A stretch of DNA of 64,000 nucleotides from DASQFQ01 sp963730115. GTDB lineage: Bacteria > Actinomycetota > Thermoleophilia > Solirubrobacterales > Solirubrobacteraceae. The notes beneath the pieces were generated by a model. The model did not search any database. It saw nothing but the letters and a program-made list of their open reading frames with translations, and was not told the origin of the DNA. Location: contig CAVSQM010000004.1 in NCBI GenBank assembly GCA_963730115.1, positions 496,001 to 560,000 on the forward strand, read 5' to 3'. A program made the translations under genes and the position numbers. Positions 49,547-58,909 of this stretch are shown here, in pieces. Each line of letters starts with the position of its first letter. The first letter of the stretch is position 1.

Positions 49547-51033
49547 GGCGCGTCCTCCGCCTGTCCTTCGGAGGACTGCGCGGACGGCTGCTGCTGGCGC
49601 TGGTGCTCACGAGCGCGGTCACGCTGGCCGCGGCCGCCGCGGTCGTGCTCGGCCCGCTCCAGCAGCGCCTGCGCGACCAGAGCACCGACAGCCTGCGCGC
49701 CGCCGTGCTCGCCGCGCGCCCGCGCTTCGAGGACGCGCTCGCGCGCCGCGGCAGCGTCGACCGCGAGATCGCGCTCAGCTCCGAGGCGTTCGAGCTGTCG
49801 GACCAGACCGCGGGGCGGGTGCTCGTCACCGACCTCGCGCTCACCCCCGCCAGCGACGAGGAGTCGCCGCCCGGCTTCCTCGCCGACTCCGAGAGCGGCC
49901 CGCCGCCGCGCCAGGCCTTCCTGGCCGCGGTGCGCACGCTCAACCGGCAGGAGACGGTGACCGACGTGCGCGGCGACGACCTCGCCATCGGCGTCCCGCT
50001 GTATCGCAACGGCGGCGTGGTCGGCGCGGTCGTCGCGCGGCGACGGCTGACCGAGGTCGGCAACGCGGTCAAGGAGGTGCGCAACGCGCTGCTCGCCGCC
50101 GCCGGCGTCGGCCTGCTCGTCGCCGTCGCGCTCGCCTTCCTGCTCGCCAGCACGCTGCTGCGGCGGCTCGGCCGCCTGCGCGCCGCGGCGCTCCGCATCT
50201 CGGCCGAGGGGCCGGACGTCTCGATGCCGCGCGACACGGGCCACGACGAGGTCGGCGACCTCGCGCGGGCGCTCGCCCGCATGCAGGAGGAGCTGCGGCG
50301 CCAGGAGGCGGCGCGCCGCGCGTTCGTGGCCACGGCGTCGCACGAGCTGCGGACGCCGCTGACGATGCTCCAGGGCACGATGGAGCTGCTGTCCGAGGAC
50401 CTCGACGAGGCCCGGCCCGACGTGCCCGACGCGCAGATCCAGGTCGCCACCGCGCGGCGCGAGCTGCAGCGGCTCTCGACGCTCGCCGAGGAGCTGCTCG
50501 ACCTGTCGCGGCTCGACGCCGCGGTCGCGCTGCGCTCGGAGGCGGTCGAGCTCGGCGAGCTCGCCCGCGCGGTGGTGGCCGAGTTCGGGCTGCGCGCCGG
50601 CGAGCGCGACACCGCGATCGAGGTCGTGCCGCCCGCCGGCCCGTGCTGGGGCCGCGGCGACCCGGACGCGGTCGCGCGCGTGGTGCGGATCCTGATCGAG
50701 AACGCGCTGCGCTACGGCGACGGCGCGGGCATCCGCGTGACCGCCGGGCAGGACGCGACCGTCTCGGTGGCCGACCGCGGGCAGGGCGTCCCGCTCGAGG
50801 AACGGGAGCGGATCTTCGAGCGCTTCTACCGCGGGCGCACCCGCGGCTCCGAGGGCGGCTTCGGCCTCGGCCTCGCGATCGGCCGCGAGCTGGCCGAGCG
50901 CATGGGCGGCACGCTGACGCTCGCCGACCGCTCCGGCGGCGGCACGATCTTCAAGCTCTCGCTGCCGCGCTCGCACGGCGGCCTCGCCCCGGTCGCCGAG
51001 GAGCCGGAGCCGACGGTCAGCCAGCGGTCTTGA
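49543..51033 (+). CDS. Sensor histidine kinase
   Basis: 496 aa. First membrane helix at 15-38, an outer sensing domain at 39-180, second helix at 184-205, HAMP (206-258), HisKA with His267 in ATASHELRTPLT, and HATPase with ILIENALRYG (N box), VADRGQGVP (G1) and GGFGLGLAIGRELA (G2). The outer domain is not a recognised sensor type. It pairs with the regulator at 48848. The 3' end overlaps the convergent membrane glycosyltransferase gene. Confidence 0.93.
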   Translation: MRRVLRLSFGGLRGRLLLALVLTSAVTLAAAAAVVLGPLQQRLRDQSTDSLRAAVLAARPRFEDALARRGSVDREIALSSEAFELSDQTAGRVLVTDLALTPASDEESPPGFLADSESGPPPRQAFLAAVRTLNRQETVTDVRGDDLAIGVPLYRNGGVVGAVVARRRLTEVGNAVKEVRNALLAAAGVGLLVAVALAFLLASTLLRRLGRLRAAALRISAEGPDVSMPRDTGHDEVGDLARALARMQEELRRQEAARRAFVATASHELRTPLTMLQGTMELLSEDLDEARPDVPDAQIQVATARRELQRLSTLAEELLDLSRLDAAVALRSEAVELGELARAVVAEFGLRAGERDTAIEVVPPAGPCWGRGDPDAVARVVRILIENALRYGDGAGIRVTAGQDATVSVADRGQGVPLEERERIFERFYRGRTRGSEGGFGLGLAIGRELAERMGGTLTLADRSGGGTIFKLSLPRSHGGLAPVAEEPEPTVSQRS

Positions 51034-52597
51034 CGAGCACGGTGGCGGCCACCGGGTTCGGCCGCGTCTCGCGCGGCACCGGCGGGTAGATCGCCAACGT
51101 CCGGAAGCGCTCGTCGTTGGTCACGTACTGGCTGAAGGCCTCCGAGCGCACCCGCACGAGGCTCGTCCACGGCGCGCCCCAGCGGCCCATGTCGAAGATG
51201 ATCGGGGTGACGAGGACGAGCCGGCGCCCGGGCGGGAGGTCGTCGAGGATCGGCTTGAGGTCGCGCTGCGGTGTCGTCCGCTCGAGGCGCTCGACGCCGT
51301 CGCGCCAGTCGGTCACGCCGGTGTCGCGGACGTAGCCGGTGAGCGTCGCGTAGCGCAGCCCGTCGGGCAGGTAGTGCTCGAGCACGGGGATCTGCTCGGG
51401 CTGGGTCGAGACGACGACGTCGCCGGGCGCGAGGCTCGGGCCGATGGCGGCGGCGACCTCGCGCACGTTGCTCTTGAGGCCCGGCGGCTCGTCGTTGTAC
51501 CAGAGCAGCGCCACGACCACGAGCCCGGCGATGCCGGCGGAGCGTGCGTGGGCGAGCCCGGCCGCCACCCACACCAGCACCGGCGGGATCGCGACCGCCA
51601 GGTAGCGGTTGGCCCAGGCCGGCGAGAACTGAGAGGACAGCCAGGCGAGCAGCACGGTGCCGACCGACACGATCGCCACCGCCACCACGGCGCGGGCCTG
51701 CGGCGAGAGCGTCCGGCCCTCGCGCGCCTTCAGCAGCGCGACGACGCCCGCCCACGCGGCGACCACGACGATCAGCCACGCGTTCTTGGCCAGCAGCCGG
51801 TGCGGCACCTCGAGCAGGCTGTCCCGGTCGGGTTGGCCCGACCACGGGGCGCCCGTGTGCGCGGCCTGGAACAGCAGCGTCGGCAGCCACGGCAGGTAGA
51901 GCAGCGCGGGGATGCCGAAGCCGAGCAGGCCGTCGCGCAGCTTCTGCCGTCGCTCGGGCTTCGGCGCCAGCCACAGCAGCGCCAAGAACGCGAACCCGAG
52001 CGCCATGCCGAAGAACAGCGCCCAGTTGTGCGTGTAGAGCTGGGCGGCGAGCACGAGCCCGAAGGCGATCGGCCAGCGCTTGCCCGGTGGCTCGTCGCGC
52101 GTGAAGGCGTACAGGAAGAGCAGCGTGGCGAGCATCCCCAGCAGCACCACGAGCGAGTACATCCGCGTCTCCTGACCGTAGGTGGTGAGGAACGGGTTGA
52201 GCGCGGCGAGCAGGCCGACGATCCACGCGGCGCGGCGGCCGAAGATCGCGTCGACGCCGAAGAACGCGACCGGGATGGTCAGCGTCGCGAAGATCAGCGA
52301 CAGCGTGTGCGTGGCCTTCTCGCCGCTGCCCGCCACCAGCATCCAGAGGTGGAGCAGCATGTAGTAGAGCGGCGGCGAGCCGTCCTGGCGCAGGATGCCG
52401 GGGATGTCGGTCAGCGGCCGGTCGGCGATCCCGATCGAGAGCCCCTCGTCGACCCAGTAGCCGACGCTGAGCTCAGTCGTGCGGACCTTCAGGCTGAGGG
52501 CGACGAGGAGACCGAGCCCGACCGGCACGAGCACCCGGGCGCTGATGACCGACCGTGCCCGCAGCTCCCACGCCGGGCGCGAGACGTAGGTGGCCAT
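51017..52597 (-). CDS. GT-C membrane glycosyltransferase (GT39/ArnT-like)
   Basis: 526 aa. About 10-12 membrane helices. The first outer loop has GYWVDEGLSIGIADRPLTDI, the Asp-Glu pair typical of GT-C catalytic loops, then QDGSPPLYYMLLHLWML. A long C-terminal soluble part (VREVAAAIGPSLAPGDVVVS) probably faces outward. It should transfer a sugar from a polyprenyl-phosphate donor to a surface acceptor. A second GT-C-like gene lies 22 bases upstream on the same strand. Confidence 0.82.
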   Translation of the reverse strand: MATYVSRPAWELRARSVISARVLVPVGLGLLVALSLKVRTTELSVGYWVDEGLSIGIADRPLTDIPGILRQDGSPPLYYMLLHLWMLVAGSGEKATHTLSLIFATLTIPVAFFGVDAIFGRRAAWIVGLLAALNPFLTTYGQETRMYSLVVLLGMLATLLFLYAFTRDEPPGKRWPIAFGLVLAAQLYTHNWALFFGMALGFAFLALLWLAPKPERRQKLRDGLLGFGIPALLYLPWLPTLLFQAAHTGAPWSGQPDRDSLLEVPHRLLAKNAWLIVVVAAWAGVVALLKAREGRTLSPQARAVVAVAIVSVGTVLLAWLSSQFSPAWANRYLAVAIPPVLVWVAAGLAHARSAGIAGLVVVALLWYNDEPPGLKSNVREVAAAIGPSLAPGDVVVSTQPEQIPVLEHYLPDGLRYATLTGYVRDTGVTDWRDGVERLERTTPQRDLKPILDDLPPGRRLVLVTPIIFDMGRWGAPWTSLVRVRSEAFSQYVTNDERFRTLAIYPPVPRETRPNPVAATVLVKTAG

Positions 52598-52619
52598 GGG
52601 CGCCAGGATAGAGGGGTGC

Positions 52620-54044
52620 TCAGGCCTCGCAGTCGCGCCGCACGACCCACTGGCGGGTGGTGGTCTGCAGCGGGAAGCGATCGTCCCTGGCGAGCGGCGA
52701 GTCGCGCGGCGCGATCAGGACGGCCGGCGGCTTGGGGTCGATGCCGACCTCGCCGGTGTGGACCTTGAGGTGCCAGGCGACGGCGGGGACCTGGTACGGG
52801 CCGGTGAAGACGTTGCAGCGCATGATCGCCCCACGCCCGCCGGCCTTGGCGATCGCGGCCGGCAGCGTGTCATAGAAGTCGGCCTCCGAGCGCGTCCGCT
52901 CCGCGCCGACGCGCAGCTCGTCGAGGTCGGAGATCACGAACGGCGCGGCGAGGGCGACGAGCACGGCGGCGGTCGCGATCCCGGCGGCGCGGCCGGCGCG
53001 CGCGCCGGCCGCGCGGACGAGCTCCGTCCAGCCGACGCCGGCGAGCACGCAGAGCAGCGCGGCCGGCAGCGCCACGTAGCGCAGGTTGCCCGCGAAGCCG
53101 CCCTCGGTCATCAGCCCCACCACGATCATCAGGAACGCGGCGGCGGCGAACAGCGAGCAGCGCACGTCCCAGCGGCGCGCGCGGATCGGCTTGACGAGGG
53201 CGACCAGCGAGCCCAGCAGCACCGGCACCGAGAGGATCGACGACGAGAGCCGGAACACCTCGAGGAACGGGCGCTCGGCGAAGGCGGGCGAGTCGGGGTT
53301 GGGCTGGTGCGCGCGGTTGGCGGCGCGCAGCCAGTCGCCCGAGCCCCAGTACTCGGGCGCGAACCACAGCACGCCGTTGGCGGCGAAGGCGCCGAGCACG
53401 AGCCAGCGGCGGCGCGGCTCCACCCACGCGAGCCACAGCCCGTAGAGGCCGAAGAACGGCCACACCTCCGGGCGCAGCAGCGCGGCGCCGAGGCCGAGCA
53501 GGAAGGCGTCGGCGCGGCGGCCGTCGAGGTGGCGCTCGATCGCCCACAGGCACAGCGCGACGAGGATGCCCTCGGAGTTGCCGCGCCAGAACGAGAAGAT
53601 GTAGTCGTCGGCCAGGAACAGCGAGAGCGCCGCGATCACGCCGGCGGGGCGGCCGCCGAGGCGCGACCCGAGCCGGTAGGCCATGGCGACGGCGAGGAAG
53701 CCGCCGGCGCGAGCGATCACCAGCCACAGGTCGGGCGCGGCCTCGTCGCCGGCGAGCGCGAAGGCGGTGGTGAAGAAGGCCGGCAGCGGCTTCCACGACG
53801 GCCCGCTCGTGGTGGTGAGGTCGAACTGGGTGATCTCGCGGCCCCAGATGATCCACGCCCACGGGTCGTAGGTCGGGTTCGAGGGCAGCAGCAGCGACAG
53901 CGCGGCGAGGCCGAGGCAGGCGAGCACGAGCGCCTTCCACGGACGAGGCGCGGGGCTCGCGGCGTCGGCCGTGTCGGACGTGGGGACAGGGGCGGCCGGC
54001 GTCAGGCGCATGCGCAGGGCGCTCACGGACACGCCGGGCATCAT
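52620..54044 (-). CDS. Polytopic membrane protein, GT-C glycosyltransferase-like
   Basis: 474 aa. ATG at 54044 overlaps the GNAT stop (ATGA). About ten membrane helices; outer loop with NPTYDPWAWIIWGREITQFD and TSGPSWKPLPAFF, and an interior LLRPEVWPFFGLYGLWLAW, as in actinobacterial mannosyltransferase-like GT-C proteins. The C-terminal soluble part has RCNVFTGPYQVPAVAWHLKV. It forms a run with the other GT-C gene, so both may build one surface glycan. Confidence 0.8.
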   Translation of the reverse strand: MMPGVSVSALRMRLTPAAPVPTSDTADAASPAPRPWKALVLACLGLAALSLLLPSNPTYDPWAWIIWGREITQFDLTTTSGPSWKPLPAFFTTAFALAGDEAAPDLWLVIARAGGFLAVAMAYRLGSRLGGRPAGVIAALSLFLADDYIFSFWRGNSEGILVALCLWAIERHLDGRRADAFLLGLGAALLRPEVWPFFGLYGLWLAWVEPRRRWLVLGAFAANGVLWFAPEYWGSGDWLRAANRAHQPNPDSPAFAERPFLEVFRLSSSILSVPVLLGSLVALVKPIRARRWDVRCSLFAAAAFLMIVVGLMTEGGFAGNLRYVALPAALLCVLAGVGWTELVRAAGARAGRAAGIATAAVLVALAAPFVISDLDELRVGAERTRSEADFYDTLPAAIAKAGGRGAIMRCNVFTGPYQVPAVAWHLKVHTGEVGIDPKPPAVLIAPRDSPLARDDRFPLQTTTRQWVVRRDCEA

Positions 54045-54511
54045 GCCGATGACGCGCGACGCTCGTATGTCACGATCGTTATCGAGCCGTCGACGAGCTG
54101 CTCGCCGACGGCCACGAAGCCGTGCCCCTCGTACAGCTTGCGGGCCGGCTCGTTGACCGCGCCGGTGGCCACCATCCAGCGCTCGGCGTCGGGCTGGAGC
54201 GCCTCGAGCGCGTCGAGCAGCGCGTTGGCGATGCCGCGGCGGAAGCAGTCGGGATGGACGACGAGGCGATGGATGTCGACGAGCGCGCCCTTGCGCTTCC
54301 ACGACACCGCGCCGACCAGCCGCTCGCCGTCGAAGGCGCCGAGGAAGTGCTCGCGCGCGCGGCGCAGCTTGCGCGGCGACTCCTTGAGGACGGGCAGCGT
54401 GCGGGCGCCGAGGATGTCGGCCTCGATCCGGTAGGAGGCGCGCTGGAGCGTGACGACCTCGTCGGCGATGCCTGGTGCGCCGAGGTCGAGCGCGTGGATC
54501 TCGACGGTCAT
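54041..54511 (-). CDS. GNAT-family N-acetyltransferase
   Basis: 156 aa. GNAT fold with the acetyl-CoA loop VVHPDCFRRGIANALLDALE and C-terminal NEPARKLYEGHGFVAVGEQL. The N-terminal strands include GERLVGAVSWKRKG. The acceptor is unknown. Overlaps link it to the zinc-finger protein upstream (54508-54511) and the GT-C-like gene downstream. Confidence 0.9.
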   Translation of the reverse strand: MTVEIHALDLGAPGIADEVVTLQRASYRIEADILGARTLPVLKESPRKLRRAREHFLGAFDGERLVGAVSWKRKGALVDIHRLVVHPDCFRRGIANALLDALEALQPDAERWMVATGAVNEPARKLYEGHGFVAVGEQLVDGSITIVTYERRASSA

Positions 54512-55386
54512 TCCAGGCCCAGCGCGGAGCGGATCGCCGGCGGCGCCTCGCTCTCCGGCGCCTCGTCCTCGCCCCAGACGGCGAGCGCGCGGTCGAGCGC
54601 GCCGAGGCGGATCTCGCAGCCGTTCGCGAGGTCGGCGGCGCGGCGCTCGAGCAGCATCGGGTCGCCGGAGACGAGCACGCGCTTGGCGGCGAGCGCGGTG
54701 GGGTCGTCGGACTTGCCGAGGTGGAGCGCGTCGGCGGCCACGTCGGCGGTGCCGGCGGTGCCGAGCGTGAGCAGCAGCTCATAGCGGGCGGTGCGGCCGA
54801 GCCCGGGCAGCGCGAGGCGCTCGAAGGTGCGGCCGAAACGCCGCTCCGGGGTCCACGCGGGCTCGCCCAGGAACGCCTCGGCCTGCGTGCCGGCGCGCTC
54901 GGCCCAGGCGCGGTAGGCGGGGACCGTGCGGGGGTCGGCGCCGGGGATGTCGGGCGCCTCGCCGCTCGCCCAGCTCGGGCGCGAGGCGACGATCACGGCA
55001 TGCAGCTCATGTGCGGCGGGCGGGACGAGCGCGAGCAGGAACGCGAGCCAGTGCGCCTCCTCCTGCACGGGCTCCTCCGCGACCGCGGGGTGCGGGCCGG
55101 GCGGCTCGAGCCGCCGGTCGGCCCAGGCGAGCGCGGCGGCGAGCCGCTCGGCGTCGGCGGTCGCGCGCAGGCCGGGGACGAGCGGGTTGCGGTAGCCGTC
55201 GTCGGCGGCGCGGGCGAAGCGCTTGGTGACGACGCCGGGCGAGCGGCGCTGGGTGCCGGTGGCGCGCTTGGTCGTGCGCGAGCTCGTGGCGCGCGGAGGC
55301 GCGGAGGCGGCGCGCTCGGCGGCGACCTCGCGCGAGCAGATCGGGCAGTTCTGGGTCAGGCGGTTGTGGCGGCAGAAGAGGGACAC
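54508..55386 (-). CDS. Protein with N-terminal Cys/His zinc-finger-like motif, unknown function
   Basis: 292 aa, GTG start. The N-terminus FCRHNRLTQNCPICSRE has a CxxH and CPxC arrangement typical of a small zinc knuckle. A basic linker (RTTKRATGTQRRS) leads to an alpha-helical body (LPGLGRTARYELLLTLG) where GLGRTARYELL could be a helix-hairpin-helix-like element, and LGKSDDPTALAAKRVLVSGD. This could be a DNA- or nucleotide-processing protein, but I cannot assign it. It is translationally coupled to the GNAT gene and lies seven bases downstream of the P450 gene. Confidence 0.7.
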   Translation of the reverse strand: MSLFCRHNRLTQNCPICSREVAAERAASAPPRATSSRTTKRATGTQRRSPGVVTKRFARAADDGYRNPLVPGLRATADAERLAAALAWADRRLEPPGPHPAVAEEPVQEEAHWLAFLLALVPPAAHELHAVIVASRPSWASGEAPDIPGADPRTVPAYRAWAERAGTQAEAFLGEPAWTPERRFGRTFERLALPGLGRTARYELLLTLGTAGTADVAADALHLGKSDDPTALAAKRVLVSGDPMLLERRAADLANGCEIRLGALDRALAVWGEDEAPESEAPPAIRSALGLE

Positions 55387-55393
55387 GCGCGGC

Positions 55394-56638
55394 TCAACCT
55401 GAACGTAGCGGCTCGGCGATCACGCGCGAGCGGTGCTCCGGCGTGAGCGTCACCGAGCGCCGGCGCATGCGCTCGCTGCGCGGCCCGTCGGGGCGGAGCG
55501 TCACGCGCGCGGCGACCGCCCGCAGCACCTCGCTCATCTCCATGGCGGCGAACGCGGCGCCGACGCAGCGGCGCACCCCGCCGCCGAACGGGATCCACGC
55601 GTAGCTGTCGGGCGCGCCGTCGCCGAGCCAGCGCTCGGGGCGGAACGCGGTGGGCTCGTCGTAGAGGTCGGACCGGCGGTGGGTGAGGTAGATGCAGGGC
55701 GCGACGTGGACGCCGGCCGGCAGCTCCCAGCCGCCGACGGCGAACGGCGCGACGAGCTTGCGCGCCGCGATGGTGAGGACGGGCCGCGTGCGCAGCACCT
55801 CCTTGACGACGGCGTCGGCGTAGCCCGGCTCGTCCTCGCGCAGGCGCTGGAGCACCTCCGGGTGACGAGCGAGGCGCTCGAGCGCCCACGCGAGCGCCCC
55901 GGCCGTGGTCTCGTGGCCGGCGGCGAGCAGCGTCACGAGCTGGTCGCGCAGCTCGTCGTCGGTGGAGCCCGCGGCGATGAGCTCGTCGAGGATCGCCGGC
56001 GGCTGACCGCCCGCGGCCCGCCGCGCGCGGATGACCTCGGCCAGCTCCCCTTCAACCTGACTGATCGCGCGGCGGAAGCCGAGGTCGTTCCCGGTCAGGG
56101 AGAAGAACAGCGCGCGCGGGAGCGACATCGTCATGTCGAGCGTCCGCCGGATGGCGGCGCGGAGGCCGGGCAGCTCGGCGCCGAAGACGACGCGCATGAT
56201 CACGTCGAGGGTGAGCGACTGCATGCGCGCGTGGGTCGCGAACGGGACGCCGCGCGGCCAGCGCTCGACCTCCGCCTCCGCGAGCCGCGCGATCAGGTCG
56301 CGGTGCGCTCGCATGCGGTCACCGTGGAACGGCGGCAGCATCAGCTTGCGCTGGCGCAGGTGCTCGGGGCCGTCGAGGATGAGGATCGAGTTGGAGCCGA
56401 CGAACGGCTCGAGGAAGCTCGAGCTCTCGCCGCCGTGGATGACGTCCGGGGGCGCGGTGAACACCGCGCGGACGTCGGCCGGGTCGGAGACGACCACCAG
56501 CGGCGCGTCCGTCCACGCGGTGCGGAGCGTGAACGGCACGCCGTGCCGGGCGGCGCTGCGGCGCAGCAGCGTCGTCGGCCGCGCCAGCCATTCCCAGGTC
56601 TGGATGGCGGGCGGGGCGGACGGGCCGGGCGGCAGCAC
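55394..56638 (-). CDS. Cytochrome P450
   Basis: 414 aa, GTG start. Oxygen-binding helix I AGHETTAGALAWAL, ExxR in VVKEVLRTRP, FRPERW, and heme loop IPFGGGVRRCVGAAF with Cys358. No membrane anchor, as in bacterial soluble P450s. The substrate is unknown; redox partners are not in the window. Confidence 0.93.
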   Translation of the reverse strand: MLPPGPSAPPAIQTWEWLARPTTLLRRSAARHGVPFTLRTAWTDAPLVVVSDPADVRAVFTAPPDVIHGGESSSFLEPFVGSNSILILDGPEHLRQRKLMLPPFHGDRMRAHRDLIARLAEAEVERWPRGVPFATHARMQSLTLDVIMRVVFGAELPGLRAAIRRTLDMTMSLPRALFFSLTGNDLGFRRAISQVEGELAEVIRARRAAGGQPPAILDELIAAGSTDDELRDQLVTLLAAGHETTAGALAWALERLARHPEVLQRLREDEPGYADAVVKEVLRTRPVLTIAARKLVAPFAVGGWELPAGVHVAPCIYLTHRRSDLYDEPTAFRPERWLGDGAPDSYAWIPFGGGVRRCVGAAFAAMEMSEVLRAVAARVTLRPDGPRSERMRRRSVTLTPEHRSRVIAEPLRSG

Positions 56639-56649
56639 CGCCCGAGACG

Positions 56650-57123
56650 TTACGACGTGCGCGGGTGCAGCACGAGGCGACCGGCGCCGTGGCTCGCCGG
56701 CGCGCCGCCGAGCTGGCGGGCGCGCAGGTCGAGCAGCTGCGCATGGATCGCGCTGGGGCGGAACGGGTCGGCGACGGCGACCTCGCCGTCGAATCCGAGC
56801 GCGGCCTCGATCTTGCCGTCGCTCTCCGCGACGAGGACACCCTCGTCACGGGTCGCCGCGGCGAGCGCCTCGCCCGCGCGGCGGTTGCTGTCGAGCACGC
56901 CGAGCCGGACGAGCGCAGGCGCGTCGGCCTCCGTCGCGCGGCGGATCACGACGTCGGCGGCGGCCCGCATCCCCATGCCCGACGTGTCGTCGGACGCGGC
57001 TGTACGGCGGGCGCCATCATGGGACTTGCGGCGCATGCGGCGGGCGCGGCTGTTGGCAGCGGCGCTGCGATCGTTGAACAGGCTGTTCGCGACGCTGGCT
57101 GCAAGAAGCGGATGCATCATCAT
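56650..57123 (-). CDS. Short GNAT-like protein
   Basis: 157 aa; GGAGG before ATG 57123. A basic disordered N-terminus (RRMRRKSHDGARR) precedes a minimal GNAT-like core: VVIRRATEADAPALVRLGVL, GVLVAESDGKIEAALGFDG, VADPFRPSAIHAQLLDLRAR. The acetyl-CoA loop is not evident, so it may be a degenerate or non-catalytic member. It is divergent from a CGNR protein gene. Confidence 0.7.
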   Translation of the reverse strand: MMMHPLLAASVANSLFNDRSAAANSRARRMRRKSHDGARRTAASDDTSGMGMRAAADVVIRRATEADAPALVRLGVLDSNRRAGEALAAATRDEGVLVAESDGKIEAALGFDGEVAVADPFRPSAIHAQLLDLRARQLGGAPASHGAGRLVLHPRTS

Positions 57124-57132
57124 GCCTCCTCT

Positions 57133-57199
57133 GGCATAACCGGTGTTTACGTTACGCTAGGTATTGTATCACCTCCTATGCTATTTTGATGGTTATGCC
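57133..57199. promoter_or_regulatory. AT-rich divergent promoter region with inverted repeat
   Basis: The gap has unusually low GC for this window. GGCATAACC (57133-57141) and GGTTATGCC (57191-57199) are a perfect inverted pair beside the two start codons. The right arm lies in the first codons of the CGNR gene, so a regulatory role is only possible. Confidence 0.35.
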
Positions 57200-57734
57200 G
57201 AAGCCCGCTCCTGACGAGCTCGTCCTGATCGAGGACTTCGTCAACACGGTCGACAAGGAGACCGGCGAGGAGGCGTTCGGCTCGCCCGAGGCGCTTGCCG
57301 CCTGGCTCGCCGAGCAGGGCCTGGCCGACGCGCGAGAGCCGTTCGGCCACGACGACCTCGCCACCGCGGTCGCCATCCGCGAGCACCTGCGCGCGCTGCT
57401 GCTCGCCAACAACGGCGGCGAGCTCGACCCCGCCGTCCCCGCCGCGCTCGGCGCCGCCGCCGACCGCGCGCGGCTGACCGTCGCGCTCGACGCCGCCGGC
57501 CGCGCGAGCGTCACGTCGCAGGCCTTCGGGATCGACCGCGTCGCCGGCCGCCTGCTCGGCATCGTCGCCCGCGCGCAGGCCGAGGGCACCTGGGACCGGC
57601 TGAAGGCCTGCCCCTGGCACACCTGCCACGTCGCCTTCTACGACCACTCGCGCAACCGCTCGCGGACGTGGTGCTCGATGGCCGTCTGCGGCAACCGCGC
57701 GAAGGCGCAGGCGTACCGCCGCCGCGGCGCCTAG
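57189..57734 (+). CDS. CGNR zinc-finger protein (ABATE domain)
   Basis: 181 aa from ATG 57189; ATG 57195 is an alternative. N-terminal ABATE domain (LVLIEDFVNTVDKETGEEAF) and C-terminal CGNR zinc finger: LKACPWHTCHVAFYDHSRN, TWCSMAVCGNRAKAQAYRRR with four cysteines. Such proteins are putative stress-linked transcription regulators in actinobacteria. Divergent from the short GNAT-like gene. Confidence 0.9.
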   Translation: MVMPKPAPDELVLIEDFVNTVDKETGEEAFGSPEALAAWLAEQGLADAREPFGHDDLATAVAIREHLRALLLANNGGELDPAVPAALGAAADRARLTVALDAAGRASVTSQAFGIDRVAGRLLGIVARAQAEGTWDRLKACPWHTCHVAFYDHSRNRSRTWCSMAVCGNRAKAQAYRRRGA

Positions 57735-58213
57735 GGCCAGCCCTCCGGGAACGCGAACGTCGCGCCGCCCAGCTGCGCGACCACCGGCTCCCCCGGCCGG
57801 GCGGCGAGCATGAACGGCTGATCGGGCTCGCGCGTGGCGAACTCCGCCGTCGCCACCGAGCGCCCGCCGAACGCCGCCGCCAGCGCCACCACCGCGCTCG
57901 CCAGCGCCGCCAGCGCACCGATCGGCGCCGCCAGCTCGCCGGTCTCCTCGTCGACCGTCAGCGCCGACGGCGGCACCGGCCGCACGTCGGGCAGCTCCGC
58001 CGGCACGACCTGCGCGAGCGTGGCCGCCGCCACCGGCTCGGTCACCCCCGCCTCGGTGACCTCGAGCCGCCCGTCGCCCGCCCACTCGATCATGGTGGCG
58101 TCGGCCAGCTCGCCCTCGTCGATCAGCAGCACCACGCGCTGCGCGCCCGCGCGCGAGGCGAGCTCGGCCACGCTCGCCAGCGCCACCGCGTGCCGGCCGG
58201 CCGCGTCGCTCAC
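57731..58213 (-). CDS. Ala/Val-rich protein of unknown function
   Basis: 160 aa, GTG start overlapping the methyltransferase stop (GTGA). It begins VSDAAGRHAVALASVAELAS and has a hydrophobic Ala-rich segment (IGALAALASAVVALAAAFGG) that could be a membrane helix, followed by FATREPDQPFMLAARPGEPV. No family recognised. Coupling with the methyltransferase is the only clue to its role. Confidence 0.65.
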   Translation of the reverse strand: MSDAAGRHAVALASVAELASRAGAQRVVLLIDEGELADATMIEWAGDGRLEVTEAGVTEPVAAATLAQVVPAELPDVRPVPPSALTVDEETGELAAPIGALAALASAVVALAAAFGGRSVATAEFATREPDQPFMLAARPGEPVVAQLGGATFAFPEGWP

Positions 58214-58860
58214 GACCGCCGTCCTTCGACCACGACCATCCGCTCCGCCACGGACCTGTCGGCCACGCCGATCGACCGCAGATAGCCGAGCCGCTCGAGC
58301 GCCACCGGCCCGAGCTCGCCGTCGTGCGCCGCGACGACGCGCGTCGTCAGCCCGGCCGCGGCGAGCCGGCGCTCCGACTCCTCGGGGCTGGCGAGGCTCG
58401 AGTGCACGACGAGGATCCTGCCACCCGAGCGCAGATGCCCGGCCGCCCCGTCGCAGATGCGGTCGAGGAAGGCCCGCCCGTCGGGCCCCGCGTCCCACGC
58501 CCGGGCGGGGCCCTTCGGCTCGCCGTTGGAGGGCGGCGCCGGGATGTAGGGCGGGTTCGACACGATGAGGTCGAAGCGCCGCCCGTCGACGGGCTCGAAC
58601 AGGTCGCCCCGCAGAACGGTCAGCGCCAAGCGGTTCAGCGCGGCGTTCACGCGTGCGTTCAGCACCGCCCGGCGCGAGAGGTCGACCGCCGTGGCGCGCG
58701 CGCCCAGCTTCGCCGCCGTCAGCCCGAGGATCCCGCTCCCCGAGCACAGGTCGAGCACCTCGCGCCCTCGCAGGCCGCTGCCGTCACGCGCCATCACGCC
58801 GCCGAGCAGCGCCGCGTCGCTCGGCGGCCGCAGCACCCCGGGGAACACGACGATGCGCAT
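58210..58860 (-). CDS. SAM-dependent methyltransferase (HemK/PrmC-like)
   Basis: 216 aa from ATG 58860. Class I fold: motif I VLDLCSGSGILGLTAAKLG, acidic ATAVDLSRRAV, and the N/Q-methylating signature SNPPYIPAP. It resembles the HemK2/PrmC group that methylates glutamine in release factors, but it lacks the usual N-terminal helical domain, so the substrate may differ. Divergent from the ABM/MarR operon. Confidence 0.87.
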   Translation of the reverse strand: MRIVVFPGVLRPPSDAALLGGVMARDGSGLRGREVLDLCSGSGILGLTAAKLGARATAVDLSRRAVLNARVNAALNRLALTVLRGDLFEPVDGRRFDLIVSNPPYIPAPPSNGEPKGPARAWDAGPDGRAFLDRICDGAAGHLRSGGRILVVHSSLASPEESERRLAAAGLTTRVVAAHDGELGPVALERLGYLRSIGVADRSVAERMVVVEGRRS

Positions 58861-58909
58861 GACGATTGCCACGCTTCCCGCCCGTTGCGCTCCGCAATCG
58901 CGAGGCCGC

